Notes: generated by a model not told the origin, from the sequence alone. A stretch of DNA of 64,000 nucleotides from Notospermus geniculatus (GCA_002633025.1 NMRB01000326.1:18936-82935); one strand, 5' to 3'; counted from the stretch's first letter, positions 11,822 through 22,962 are shown. Numbers and translations are program-made.

Positions 11822-12720
11822 GGGGTTATTCGTGTGCGCTCATGCGGAACCAATGGGAAAAAGCAAAAATGACCAAATCTAAAACGGTTCCGCATGAGCG
11901 CACGCGAATAACCCTGAAGTGCTAAAAAATCACATTTTTTAAGACTGAGGGTTATTCGCGTGCGCTCATGTGGAACCAATGGGAAAAGGCAAAAATGACA
12001 AAATCTAAAACGGTTCCGCATGAGCGCACGCGAATAACCCTGAAGTGCTAAAAAATGACATTTTTTAAGACTTAGGGTTATTCGCGTGCACTCATGCGGA
12101 ACCAATAGGAAAAGGCAAAAATGACAAAATCTAAAACAGTTCCGCATGAACCCTAAGTCTTAAAAAATATCATTTTTTAGCACTTCGGGGTTATTCGCGT
12201 GCGCTCACGCGGAACCGTTTTAGATTTTGTCATTTTTGCTTTTTCCCATTGGTTCCGCATGAGCGCACGCGAATAACCCAAGTCTTAAAAAATATGATTC
12301 AGGGTTATTCGCGTGCGCTCATGCGGAATCGTTTTAGATTTTGTCATTTTTGCCTTTTCCCATTGGTTCGGCATGAGCACACGCGAATAACCCTCAGTCT
12401 TAAAAAATGTCATTTTTTAGCACTTCAGGGTTATTCGCGTGCGCTCATGCGGAACTGTTTTAGATTTTGTCATTTTTGCCTTTTCCCATTGGTTCCGCAT
12501 GAGCGCACGCGAATAACCCTAAGTCTTAAAAAATGTCATTTTTTAGCACTTCAGGGTTATTCGCGTGTGCTCATGTAGAACCGTTTTAGATTTTGTCATT
12601 TTTGCTTTTTCCCATTGGTTCCACATGAGCGCACGCGAATAACCCTGAAGTGCTAAAAAATCACATTCTTTAAGACTTAGGGTGATTCACGTGCGCTCAT
12701 GCGGAACCAATGGGAAAAAG
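11822..12720. repeat. Array of eight hairpin units in two opposing orientations
   Basis: Each unit is about 92 bp: GGGTTATTCGCGTGCGCTCA..GGAACC, an asymmetric core of about 34 bp, and the inverted arm ending GCGAATAACCC. Units: 11822-11914, 11949-12040, 12075-12153 (right arm truncated), 12188-12279, 12302-12393, 12428-12519, 12554-12645, and a partial unit from 12680. Linkers of 22-35 bp (GTGCTAAAAAATGACATTTT type) are themselves near-palindromes. The first three cores read AATGGGAAAAGGC.. and the next four read the complement, so orientation flips near 12170. Confidence 0.9.
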
Positions 12721-12837
12721 CATAACTATTACGTAATTATGATATTTCCAAATCTCCAAAATTTTGATGTAGAAATATGACCAACAAGATGTACTTTCAT
12801 GTGGAACAAACCGTGTTAAAATTGGCCCAGTTGTTCG

Positions 12838-13310
12838 AAATAGTTTTTCCGTATTCAAAAATGACTTTTCCTGATTGAAAAATGTTGTTTCCTGAATCAG
12901 GAAAAGTCATTCTTGAATGAGAAAAAACTTCTTCGAATAAGGAAAAATCATGTTTGAATCAGGAAAAACAAATTTTGAATAAGGAAAAACCAATTTCGAA
13001 TCGGGAAACAACATTTTTGAATCAGGAAAAGTAATTTTTGAATAAGAAAAAACTTTTTCGAATAAGGAAAAAGCATTTTCGAATCAGGAAAAAGCATTTT
13101 TGAATAAGGAAAAAGCGTATTCGAATAAGGAAAAGTCATTTTTGAATAAGGAAAAAGCATATTTGAATAAGGAATAAGTAAGCAAGTTCACATTTGAATA
13201 AGGAAAAAGGAAGAGGGAATAAGTAAGCAAGTTCACATTGAATAAGGAATAAGTAAGCAAGTTCACATTTTGAATAAGGTCGGAATAAGGAAAAAGCAGG
13301 TAACTTCACG
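12838..13310. repeat. GAATAAGGAAAAA minisatellite, right arm
   Basis: Repeats of TTTTGAATAAGGAAAAAGCA with AATCAGG variants. It is the reverse complement of the block at 11617-11805 but longer. It ends about 170 bp from the WD40 gene's stop codon, on its 3' side. Confidence 0.85.
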
Positions 13311-13482
13311 AACATCTTTGATTTTAGGTCTGTGGAAAATTTATCCACATTATCCTCTGGATGAATATATGGCAGAAAAAGCACCAGTCTTAAATAGCCA
13401 TCTGGACGTAGCACCAGTCTTACTGCAGCATTAAAGGGGTAATATTGATGCTGAAGAGAAAATACTGATTATCAATGAGCCT

Positions 13483-16400
13483 TTAAGCCACCTTCCAGAA
13501 GACCACCCTCCCGTCGTCACCGCCAGTAGCGACCATTCCTTCTGAACTTGTTGACACCGAGTTCACAGCACCTGCAAAAGAACAGGACATGACATCAGAG
13601 TGATTACACTCTTGTTGCATTGTCCTCGTCAAAATCAGGTTGAGCAATCACTCCGCTACAACTGCCAGCTTGAGGGAAACTTCTTCATTTCCTAAAGAAA
13701 CAGGCGACAAATTGGAACCCTCGGTCTGCAATATGACTGTCGCCAGACAGCGTGGGCAGATCTTGTTAGTGGGTGATTTCAAAGTTGGTGTTGGTGTTAG
13801 TGTTGGGTGTCAGTGTTGGTGTTGGTGTCTACCCAGACCCCCAAACACCACGACAGGTGTTGACACCGAGAGTGAACACTGGTGTCAACACTGGTGTTTG
13901 ATCTACACCGGGTGTTGGTGGATGGTGTTGAACTGATGCCCAAAACACCAGGTCCCAGTCAACACCGTTGTTAACACCAGTGTCAAAACCGGTGTTGGTG
14001 TTGACCTTGGGGAATCCCCAGATTGTCATCCATGTTGTTTGGCTGGCTGTGGTTTGGTCAAATTTCTTTGATTTCGCAAGTTTTTATCAGGTAAGATGTC
14101 TTATTTGGTGATAACAAGCTTTATGCCTATGTTTTGGCCCAAATAGAGGAAGTTGATTCAAATTCTGAGGTAAATGCATGCAGGCCTAACACTAACACCA
14201 ACTTTGAAATCAAGCTGGTGTTAACCCCTAGGGGTTGGGTGTTAACACAACAAGAAACTCCTTTATATTTTATTGGAGTAAACACCAGCTGCGGTTTAGC
14301 TCAACAACCGGTGTTGAGGTTAACACCCAACACCAACATTGAAATGAGATTACACCAACACCAGGTGTTAACACCAACACCACTGCTTGATTTCAAAGTT
14401 GGTGTTGAAATCGGTGTTAGTGTTGGTGTTGATCTTAACACTCAACACCAACTTTGAAATTGGGTAACACCAACACTAAGCGTTAACACCAACACCACTG
14501 CTTGACTTCCAAGTTGGTGTTGAGATGGGGGTTAGTGTTGGTGTCAGTGTTAACACCAACTTTGAAATCACCCAGTGTCTGATCCAATTCTCCATGATCC
14601 CTGATCCCAGAATTTAAGTCGGAGAGTGATTCTACAAATATAAATGTGACTGATTTGATTGAGTTCTGAATTCTGAATGCACTGTCATCCTTACCTTGAT
14701 GTGTCTTGATCTTCTGTGTAAGTTTTGAGTTCAGCAGGTTCCACATGTAGAGATAACCATCGACGCCGCCCGCCAGGACGGTCTGGTCGTCCCACCACAG
14801 ACAACTGGAGGAAAAGTATACTTGTTGAGGGAACAAAATGGCAACAGATTCACCTTGAACGACAGAACAGGGCCGACAGGCAGGAAAACCCAAAAGGGTA
14901 AATGTTGTCCTGGGTACTGCATGATAGTACCCTACAATACCCAGGACGACATTTCCCTTTTTGTCTCCAGAAGCAGGAAGAAGTCACCCGATTAGACAAT
15001 TTCACATTCGGCCTACTTTTCAGAAGAGAACACATGACTTGATCTCGTACATCAGCAGTTATGAACTCCCTGAATGGATCTGCGGGCACATCATTTAATA
15101 ATTCACCGTGCGGCTAATTCAGGAGAGTACCAGCCCCATTTAGCATGTCTGGGCATCGAGGTGAATCACTCATACGTTCCTAATGGCAGGGAACAATTTG
15201 CTTAAACGAGCTTTTTTGTGTGAAGCCAATTGAAAAATTGATCAGCAGTGATTTAAAAGCCAAACTTGTAATGGATTCGACTGAAAAATTCAAATCAGTG
15301 ATAGGTTATTTTCCGGTGGAGGTAACAAATTAGACGGAGGTAATGGGGGAGGGGGAGAAGCTAATGCTTTTAACAGGTAATTGGCTTGGTACAGGGTGTA
15401 CCAAAATAAAGGTAACTATTACTCTAATGTTTGCGAGCATAGCCACAGAGCACCCACTCTCAGGATGACAACTCAAATTCGTTAGATGGATGAAGAAACT
15501 GACAGTCACAGTGTGGCCTGATGACAACATCATTTGACAGTCACAGTGTGGCCTGATGACAACATCATTTGAGAGTCACAGTGTGGCCTGATGACAACAT
15601 CATTTGACAGTCAGTGGCCTGATGACAACATCATTTGACAGTCAGTGGCCTGATGACAACATTATTTGACAGTCACAGTGTGGTCTGATGACATCATCAT
15701 TTGACAGTCACAGTGTGGCCTGATGACAACATCATTTGACAGTCATAGTGTGGTCTGATGACAACATCATTTGACAGTCACAGTGTGGCCTGATGACAAC
15801 ATCATTGGCCTGATGACAACATCATTTGACAGTCACAGTGTGGCCTGATGACAACATCATTTGACAGTCAGAGTGTGGCCTGATGACAACATCATTTGAC
15901 AGTCAGAGTGTGGCCTGATGACAACATCATTTGACAGTCAGAGTGTGGCCTGATGACAACATCATCTGACAGTCACAGTGTGGCCTGATGACAACATCAT
16001 TAGAGAATTTAAGAGATGTCCTGCTAACTGTATCACAAATGTTTCTGCTATTCCTTTGTCTTAACACAAATAGCGTCGACGACTTAGTGTTACCATTAAA
16101 GGGACAATCTCTTAAACTCTGTTATTGGGCTAACACACCTAGTGCCTGCAGTGCATACACCTGGGCCGACCGCACGGGAAGTCCGAAAGTGCCACCGACG
16201 CATATCGGCAGTTAGTTAGTCACGCATTAAATAAACCGCCGATAGGCACCGAAAGCACTATCGGACTTTCTGTGCGGTCGGCCCTGGTCACCAAAGACGG
16301 GAGAGGGGGTACCCGGCAACCCCCGGATCCGGGACAGAACAAGGGGACTAACCTTAAAGGAGCTGGTGCCTTGTATGAACTGACCCGTGTACCAGAATTG

Positions 16401-18450
16401 ATGTCCACCACGACAACCTCCCCATCACCGCCACAAGACGACAGAGTCTTCCCGTTTGAACTAAACAGTACGGACGTCACATCTCCCTGGTGGACACTGA
16501 AATGAAAATCAAATTAAATAAGTTGTTTTAGTATAAATTCTACTGACGTTGATTTCATTAGAGTAGACCACAGTCGATCAAAGCCGTGTGTCCTTCCTCA
16601 AGGGTTCTCAATTCCCTGGTGACAACTGCGGACAGCCGAGCTGGCAGCTCAAGTATCAGTCAATGGAAATACAGCCTGGTGCCAGCTCAGTGTCATAAAC
16701 GCCAGGGTGGTGTGGAGACAGGGGCAAATGAAAGATTCTTCTAGATCCTTGCCGGCTAGGTTCAAATCCAGGACTACCAGACTGTCAAAGCCACCATCCT
16801 GAGGTAACCAGTGGTTCGTTCTTTGATTCTTTTTCTTGTTTGTGCAGTGATGGAGGGAGCAAGCACAAAACCACTGATTTGGCCTACAGTCAGGATGTAA
16901 TGACAGAAACACACGGCTCCAGAACACATTCTTTTGTGGAGATTATGGAGAAGTAATGCCTGAAATTGGCTGCGAAATTCAAGGCAACGTCTCAGGGCTG
17001 TTCTTCTCTATCAGAGTATCCTAGCTTTTCTTTAGACTCAAGCTAATTCACCGAGGCCAAGCTCTTTTTCCCAAAGGTAATAGAATGGATTTGTGAGTCA
17101 AATCCAGTGCAGCAACACCGAATGATTTGATTACCAACAATTGAGAAAACCTTCTCTGGTCAGCTTACCCATGTTCTGATTGATAGGAATGCCTGTTGTT
17201 GTATCCCAGAGGTAGACCTGGCCTTCCTTCGTCCCCGATGCAATCAATTGACCATTTTTACTGGCATCCAAGCAAAGTAATGAACTTTCATGGTCTAATT
17301 CATGCTGAAATTGAAAGTGGCACTGTAACAACTGCATGGCTTCACTCAAAATTGAGCAATTTGGTGGTAAAAGCACCTTGAGGTGAGGTGTTCTTTAGGG
17401 CTCGCTCGTCATGTCACCATCGGTGCCGTGTGTACGATGATCAAGGGAGTCAGGTGAACGGTAGGAGCCAGTGACAACCTCCGGATGGGAAAAAGATGCT
17501 GCCACAGGGGTAGCTTGTCTAGTTTTCCCTTGGTGGTCAGAGTGGAGTAGTAGAAGCATGTTATCACGGTGATTGCAGGTTCAACTACAGTTCAGTCCTC
17601 TTTCAAATGAGATGGCCACTTTCAGCTACAGCGACATGGCAGAAATGAAAATCAAATTAAATAAGTTGTTTTAGTATAAATTCTACTGACGTTGATTTCA
17701 TTAGAGTAGACCACAGTCGATCAAAGCCGTGCGTCCTTCCTCAAGGGTTCTCAATTCCCTGGTGACAACTGCGGACAGCCGAGCTGGCAGCTCAAGTATC
17801 AGTCAATGGAAATACAGCCTGGGTTGCCAGCTCAGTGCCACAAACGCCAGGGTGGTGTGGAGACAGGGGCAAATGAAAGATTCTTCTAGATCCTTGCCGA
17901 GTTCAAACCCAGGACTACCAGACTGTCAAAGCCACCATCCTGAGGTAACCAGTGGTGTGTTCTTGGTGCTTTTTCTTGTTTGTGCAGTGATGGAGGGAGG
18001 CAAGCACAAAAACCACTGATTTGGCCTACAGTCAGGATGTAATTAATGACAGAAACGCACGGCTCCAGAACACATTCTTTTGTGGAGAATATGGAGAAGT
18101 AATGCCTGAAATTGGCCGTGAAATTCAAGGCAATGTCTCAGGGCTGTTCTTCTCTATCAGAGTATCCTAGCTTTTCTTTAGACTCAAGCTAATTCACCGA
18201 GGCCAAGCTCTTTTTCCCAAAGGTAATAGAATGGATTTGTGAGTCAAATCCAGTGCAGCAACACCGACTGATTTGATTACCAACAATTGACAAAACCTTC
18301 TCTGGTCAGCTTACCCATGTTCTGATTGATAGGAATGCCTGTTGTTGTATCCCAGAGGTAGACCTGGCCTTCCTTCGTCCCCGATGCAATCAATTGACCA
18401 TTTTTACTGGCATCCACACAAAGTAATGAACTTTCATGGTCTAATTCATG
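13483..18450 (-). CDS. WD40-repeat protein, 3' exons
   Basis: WD40 blades form beta-propellers that act as protein-binding scaffolds; the partner cannot be told. Exons in transcript order: 18315-18450 and its duplicate 17169-17304 (HELDHESSLLC, LIASGTKEGQVYLWD), 16353-16496 (VHQGDVTSVLFSSNGKTLSS, CGGDGEVVVVD), 14695-14804 (WWDDQTVLAGGVDGYLYMWN), 13483-13571 (MVATGGDDGRVVFWKVA, stop). The last three join in perfect phase with good splice sites. The repeated (V/G)xGGxDGxVxxW pattern identifies about four blades. Exons 17169-17304 and 18315-18450 end in phase 1, whereas 16353-16496 needs phase 2, so an exon between them is missing from my model or a site is wrong. The N-terminal part was not recognised, so the specific WD40 family is unknown. 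Confidence 0.85.
13771..14573. mobile_element. 803-bp TIR element made of GGTGTT / AACACC repeats
   Basis: The ends are inverted: GGGTGATTTCAAAGTTGGTG at 13771 and its complement ending at 14573, with AGT outside both ends as a possible 3-bp target duplication. The interior is largely GGTGTT-type hexamers in alternating orientation, with internal copies of TTTCAAAGTTGGTGTT. No protein domain. It sits in the last intron of the WD40 gene. Confidence 0.75.
15501..16000. repeat. Minisatellite, about 35-bp unit, about 14 copies
   Basis: Unit GACAGTCACAGTGTGGCC followed by TGATGACAACATCATTT. Some units lack CACAGTGT or are shortened. The half TGATGACAACATCA is itself a near-palindrome. It lies in a WD40-gene intron. 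Confidence 0.9.
16163..16284. mobile_element. 122-bp foldback element
   Basis: GGGCCGACCGCACGG at 16163 pairs with the arm ending GTGCGGTCGGCCC at 16284, with one internal difference. The match continues through AGTCCGAAAGTGC. An inner pair around ATATCGGC/GCCGATAG follows. Confidence 0.75.
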
Positions 18451-18740
18451 CTGAAATTGAAAGTGGCACTGTAACTGCATGGCTTCACTCAAAATTGAGC
18501 AATTTGGTGGAAAAAAGCACCTTGAGGTGAGGTGTTCTTTAGGGCTCGTTCGTCATGTCACCATCGGTGGTGTGTGTACGATGATCAAGGGAGTCAGGTG
18601 AACGGTAGGAGCCAGTGACAACCTCCGGATGGGAAAAAGATGCTGCCACAGGGGTAGCTTGTCTAGTTTTCCCTTGGTGGTCAGAGTGGAGTAGTAGAAG
18701 CATGTTATCACGGTGATTGCAGGTTCAACTACAGGTCATC
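16499..18740. repeat. Tandem segmental duplication, period 1143 bp, carrying a WD40 exon
   Basis: 16499-17641 and 17642 to about 18740 align almost throughout, including the 136-nt WD40 exon, a foldback element (16795 / 17936) and flanking intron. The exon copies differ by about one residue (Leu versus Val in LLC(L/V)DASKNG). The downstream copy has an extra insert of about 160 bp near 18750-18895 between CCTCTTTCAAAAGA-type direct repeats. Confidence 0.9.
16795..16882. mobile_element. Foldback element of the CATCCTGAG family
   Basis: CATCCTGAGGTAACCAGTGG on the left is opposed by AGCAAGCACAAAACCACTG on the right. A second copy at about 17936-18024 was made by the 1143-bp tandem duplication rather than by independent insertion. 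Confidence 0.55.
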
Positions 18741-19279
18741 CCTCTTTCAAAAGATAATAAGCAAGAAGTCAATCTCCAGAATTCACAAATTTTCAACCCC
18801 AACCGGGGTCTTTTTCAAGTGGAACTTTACAATCTGAAACTCTAGAAAAGACTGAGCTGAAACCCAAATGTAGAACTAACACCTGTGTACACCTCTTTCA
18901 AAAGAGATGGCCACTTTCAGCTACACGGCCAAATTGTACTGTGTAGTGCTTTCCAGAATGTCCAGTCATATTTGCACTCATTTCTCCTTGCAATGGAACC
19001 TGACCACAAATCACAAATATGCCAGTTACATGTGCAAGAAATTGCATGATTGTATAGACCTGAAGAAGGTTTGTGGTTCCATTGCAAGGTAAAACAAGAT
19101 GACATTGTAAATGTCGTATGGTTTCCGATGTAGAGGTACTTCTACACGAATGGTACACTGATAGAGATCAAGATATATTGATAGAGATCAGATGATAGAG
19201 ATCAGGATACCTTGATGTGATGTGGTGCGGTGCGATGCCATGCGATATGATATATATGATACATGATACATGTACATGA

Positions 19280-19770
19280 CATGACATGAGATGACATGAC
19301 ATGATATTGACCTGACCTGACATGAGATTGAGCTGACCTGACATGAGATTGACCTGACCTGACATGAGATTGACCTGACCTGACATGAGATTGACCTGAG
19401 CTGACCTAACCTAAGATTGACCTGACATGAGATTGAGCTGACCTGACATGAGATTGACCTGACCTGACATGAGATTGACCTGACCTGACATGATATTGAC
19501 CTGACATGATATTGACCTGACCTGACATGAGATTGACCTGAGATGACATGATATTGACCTGACATGAGATGACCTGACATGAGATGACCTGACATGAGAT
19601 GACCTGACCTGACCTGACCTGACCCGAGACTGACCTGACATGAGATTGACCTGACATGGGATGACCTGACATGGGATGACCTGACATGAGATTGACCTGA
19701 CATGAGATGACCTGACATGAGATTGACCTGACCTGACATGAGATTGACCTGACCTGACATGAAATGGCTT
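19280..19770. repeat. TGACCTGACATGAGAT minisatellite
   Basis: Irregular mixture of TGACC and TGACATGAGAT or TGACATGATAT modules. Because modules are multiples of 5 bp and lack stops on one strand, long spurious minus-strand ORFs (MSGQVNL-type) appear; these are not genes. Confidence 0.9.
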
Positions 19771-19852
19771 CTCAGGATGGGAGGAAATGGCATTCCCTCA
19801 CCGCGATGATGCTAGGGATAGCCTACAATTCTTGATCACTCTGTCAACTTAC

Positions 19853-19903
19853 CAACAGTTCTATAGAAGTTTTCCCCCGCTTCCGTTCCTTGTAAGACCA
19901 CAC
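19853..19903 (-). CDS. Possible 51-nt exon of the WD40 gene (copy A)
   Basis: Acceptor TTCATTGTAG and donor GTAAGT frame a 51-nt sequence that is open in two frames (VVLQGTEAGENFYRTV, or VWSYKERKRGKTSIELL). The second frame ends in phase 0 and would join the 18315-18450 exon, which begins in phase 0. Both splice sites are conserved in the duplicate at 23754-23804. No domain can be assigned from 17 residues. Confidence 0.4.
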
Positions 19904-20255
19904 CTACAATGAATGAGGGGTTAGAACACTGTGCTGAAGGAACTAGCGGTACCTTGGTCAAACTCTGACCCTGTGGCACCGCTTCCTATCGTAGTACACC
20001 ATGTACTGAACGTTCTCTCTCTCATTTAGCACTTCAATCACTTACTGAGCCAAGAAATCAAAGCCCCGGATATTCACTTGAGAACACATCCTTTCAATTT
20101 CTTCCCATTATTAATTATTCACTGGAGTTCACAAGATCTCAAGGTCAAGGATAAGGCATTGTAAGGGTGTCACCCACGCTATTCACTTGTGAAAGGCTGT
20201 TGTGAAGAATCTCAGGGAAATGGAAAAGCTTGGACTTGGTCAAAATGTTTGGGAA

Positions 20256-20485
20256 TAGACTATATCACTCCAAAAGAGCGCAGCACCTGACGGGTACTAC
20301 AGCGTCACGACGTCCCGTACTCATTCCATGACATCTTGACGTGAGACGACGTCATGATCGCTGAAACAAGTGGAGGTTTTTCGAGTGACGTCACCGCGTT
20401 CAGAATGGGGGACGGGACGTCGTGACGCTGTAGGCCTAGCTAGCGACCCGTCAGGTGCTGCGCTCTATTGGAGTGATAGAGTCTA
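20256..20485. mobile_element. 230-bp MITE present in copy A, absent from copy B
   Basis: Inverted ends: TAGACTATATCACTCCA at 20256 and TGGAGTGATAGAGTCTA to 20485 (two mismatched positions). They continue inward through AGAGCGCAGCACCTGACGGG. Copy B reads straight across the site (GGGAATTGTCAAG near 24438) with no remnant and no obvious target duplication. Confidence 0.85.
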
Positions 20486-21166
20486 TTGTCAAGCTCTCTC
20501 TGCTTGACGTAGGTCATCCACGTGAGAGTGTTCTCAGTCAAGTTGGCTCTCAATAATGGGCAATTCATTGGTTTCCTTTACGGCTTATAGTCCAAGTCAA
20601 CTTCAACAAGGACAAAATGCCCGGCCTGTGCAACAGACACCATCACAGACATGACAGACACTGAGACAGTGTCAGTGAACACAAAAAGCACCACGCTATG
20701 CTGTTCAAATCTATCGATTTGAATAATGTAACTTACCAATTAGGTATTCTGTGTGTTCTTACACACAAACGAATGAGTTGAAGCATGTGTACCTTATACC
20801 TGAATCTTGATGAAGGGTGTTATTCACACTATATAGCCTAACACCACGTTGAAGTTGTCAAGCATGTCAAGTGGTCATGGCATCGGTGTTACCACGGCTG
20901 GACAGGGGACCAGTCATATCGAGGTGTGGAGGGAGAAAGAGTCACCGACCGCATTAGTCGTGCTTTAGACCACAAACCCAGTATTTACCAGTTGGCTGCC
21001 TCATGGAAAGTGAACCAAGTTACCCTCACATCATTAGGTAACTGCGACATGGATTATTTTACCACTGACTTGTGTACGTTTTCAAGCTTGGCATTCTGCC
21101 CTTGTTGAAGTAAGGTTGACTTGGACTTACTAGTATATCCGGGGACTATATTCTGAGACAATGGGT

Positions 21167-21225
21167 GGTATTCATAAAAGGTAGCAAATGCTTTTACTTC
21201 AAGTTCTGCAGTATGATTAGCCTTG
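21167..21225. mobile_element. Left half of a TATTCATAAAAG foldback element
   Basis: Matches the left arm of the complete element in copy B (25116-25228) and stops at the point where copy A lacks the 940 bp present in B. The right arm is gone. Confidence 0.75.
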
Positions 21226-21688
21226 ATTTACATTCATTGCAGGCTCTATGTTGGGGTCTTTATTGCCCATTTTAATTAAACGGCTGCGGGGTACAGTTGG
21301 CTTCACTTCAATCAGAGGGTGTCCTGCCCCCGAATTCTATAAGATGTTTCCAAAAACATGTCATCAGGGAATGGGAATACAATACAGCTATTTTCTCGAG
21401 ACATTCACCAGGAACACTGCCTGTATGGTTTAGGAATAGATTACCTGACTGTCATATGATATTTAGACATACCTAAAACGAAACGAAAAGACAAAGAATA
21501 TGAAAGGGGTTAACTGATTTAATGAGGCAGCCCTCGCATCAAAAATTCTACAGATTTCAGTGACTGATCAACATTCGTAGCACACTTTTCCTACAGATGA
21601 CAGCCTACAAGCACAAATATGAGGAAAGCAAGAACTGATTCCGTCACGCCATCAACATTCTTACCAGGACATCTTGTCATACAAACCA

Positions 21689-21964
21689 CAGGGCCGGATC
21701 CAGGGTTTAGAAATACGGGGGGCACAACCCTGAGGGCAAGCCCTCAGTTGGCGCTTACCGCAGGTCCGCGCACACGAAGGGGGGTCCGGGGGGCCTCCCC
21801 CGGGAAAATTTGAAAAAAATCAAAGCTCTGAGATGCGATTTCCCAGCATCTTAGACATGAAATAATAGACGATTTTCCAAAAATGCAGTAAAAAAATCAT
21901 TGCCCCTCAAAAAATAGGGGGGGGGGCACATGCCCCATGTGCCCCCCCCCTGGATCCGGGCCTG
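21689..21964. mobile_element. 276-bp hAT-like non-autonomous element, copy A only
   Basis: Ends CAGGGCCGGATCCAGG (21689) and CTGGATCCGGGCCTG (to 21964). CATACAAACCA flanks both sides (21678-21688 and 21965-21975), and copy B has a single CATACAACCATT at the site. The terminal CAGGG..CCTG is typical of hAT elements, although the direct repeat is 11 bp rather than the usual 8. Confidence 0.85.
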
Positions 21965-21982
21965 CATACAAACCATTCATAC

Positions 21983-22120
21983 TGTTACACTACCACTTAG
22001 GTATGTGTTACACCACCACTTAGGTATGTGTTACACCACCACTTAGGTATGTGTTACACCACCACCTAGGTATGTGTTACACCACCACCTAGGTATGTGT
22101 TACACCACCACTTAAGTATG
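21983..22120. repeat. 23-bp tandem repeat, 6 copies
   Basis: Unit TGTTACACCACCACTTAGGT + ATG, exactly 6 x 23 bp. Copy B has a single unit at the corresponding place (near 26584), so the array expanded after the duplication, or collapsed in B. Confidence 0.9.
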
Positions 22121-22866
22121 CTCCAAGGGAGAGTAATCGTTGTGAGGAAGCCCATTGAGAGTTGGCTCTCAAAATCTCAGGGCTTCACTAAGCGCTCCAG
22201 AAAACAGAAAAACAACACCAAATATCTCTACATAACATTTTTATTCCATGGATGAGCATACTGTATACATACATGTAGTTTAATGTGAATATATGATCTT
22301 TTACAAGTCAGTGATGATAACAGTACACTATGACAACCTTCATTTTTGTAAAAAAAGACCCATTTGTGCTTTCACATCATAATGAGAAGTTTTCGTAACC
22401 AATTTCAGTTTTCGTGATCTAGATATTAAAATGCCAACATATTAGTGTTGAAATCTGTGACAAGCATACTTTCGTCGACATCCACTGAAGCTGGTTGCAC
22501 AGCAAACACATAGAAACTCATCTTATGAGTTTTAGGTCCGTGACCGAGCTCAAAGACACGATTTCCAACTGAATTGCAGACATGAAATTGTTGGCTTGTG
22601 CGTGCTACAGGCTATGACAGCACATGTCAGTCAGATGACATCAAAGACATGAATACTGTACGTGTGCTGCTAACTGAAGTTGTTCGAGTGTGACCACCTC
22701 AAAGACATGATTGAATTTATGTGTACCATTTTTGGAGCTCATGTCAGCAAGATGATCTCAGTCGCATCCATGTCAGTTTGCCTGTGTGCTGCCAGTTTTA
22801 ATTCTGTTGAAGTATTTGTGGCCATGTTGACATGAAAGGTTTTATGAAAGGGAAGAAAGAACATCA

Positions 22867-22962
22867 GGGGCCATATTCATAAGATTTAAGTCAACGTGTG
22901 ATACTTGTCTTTTGTGTTGATCAAAGGATAAGTATCATACTTTGACTTATGAATATGGGCCC
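22867..22962. mobile_element. 96-bp foldback element, TATTCATAA terminus (copy A)
   Basis: GGGGCCATATTCATAAGATT at 22867 is opposed by GACTTATGAATATGGGCCC. The copy B equivalent is 27411-27506. It predates the large duplication. Confidence 0.8.

Noticed and set aside
11797-12578. Repeated ORFs (PHERTRITLSLKK-type) on both strands
   Set aside because: Artefact of the hairpin array; both orientations give the same peptide because the arms are palindromic.
16562-16650. Possible extra WD40-gene exon (VVTRELRTLEEGHTALIDC) downstream of CTGTCCGCAG
   Set aside because: The acceptor is plausible, but no donor gives the phase needed to reach 16496, and the duplicate copy changes the His to Arg.
19188-19793. 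201-codon minus-strand ORF with MSGQVNL-type repeats, and similar ones at 23435-23694
   Set aside because: It is the translation of the TGACCTGACATGAGAT minisatellite; all overlapping frames are open for the same reason, and there is no splice or domain evidence.
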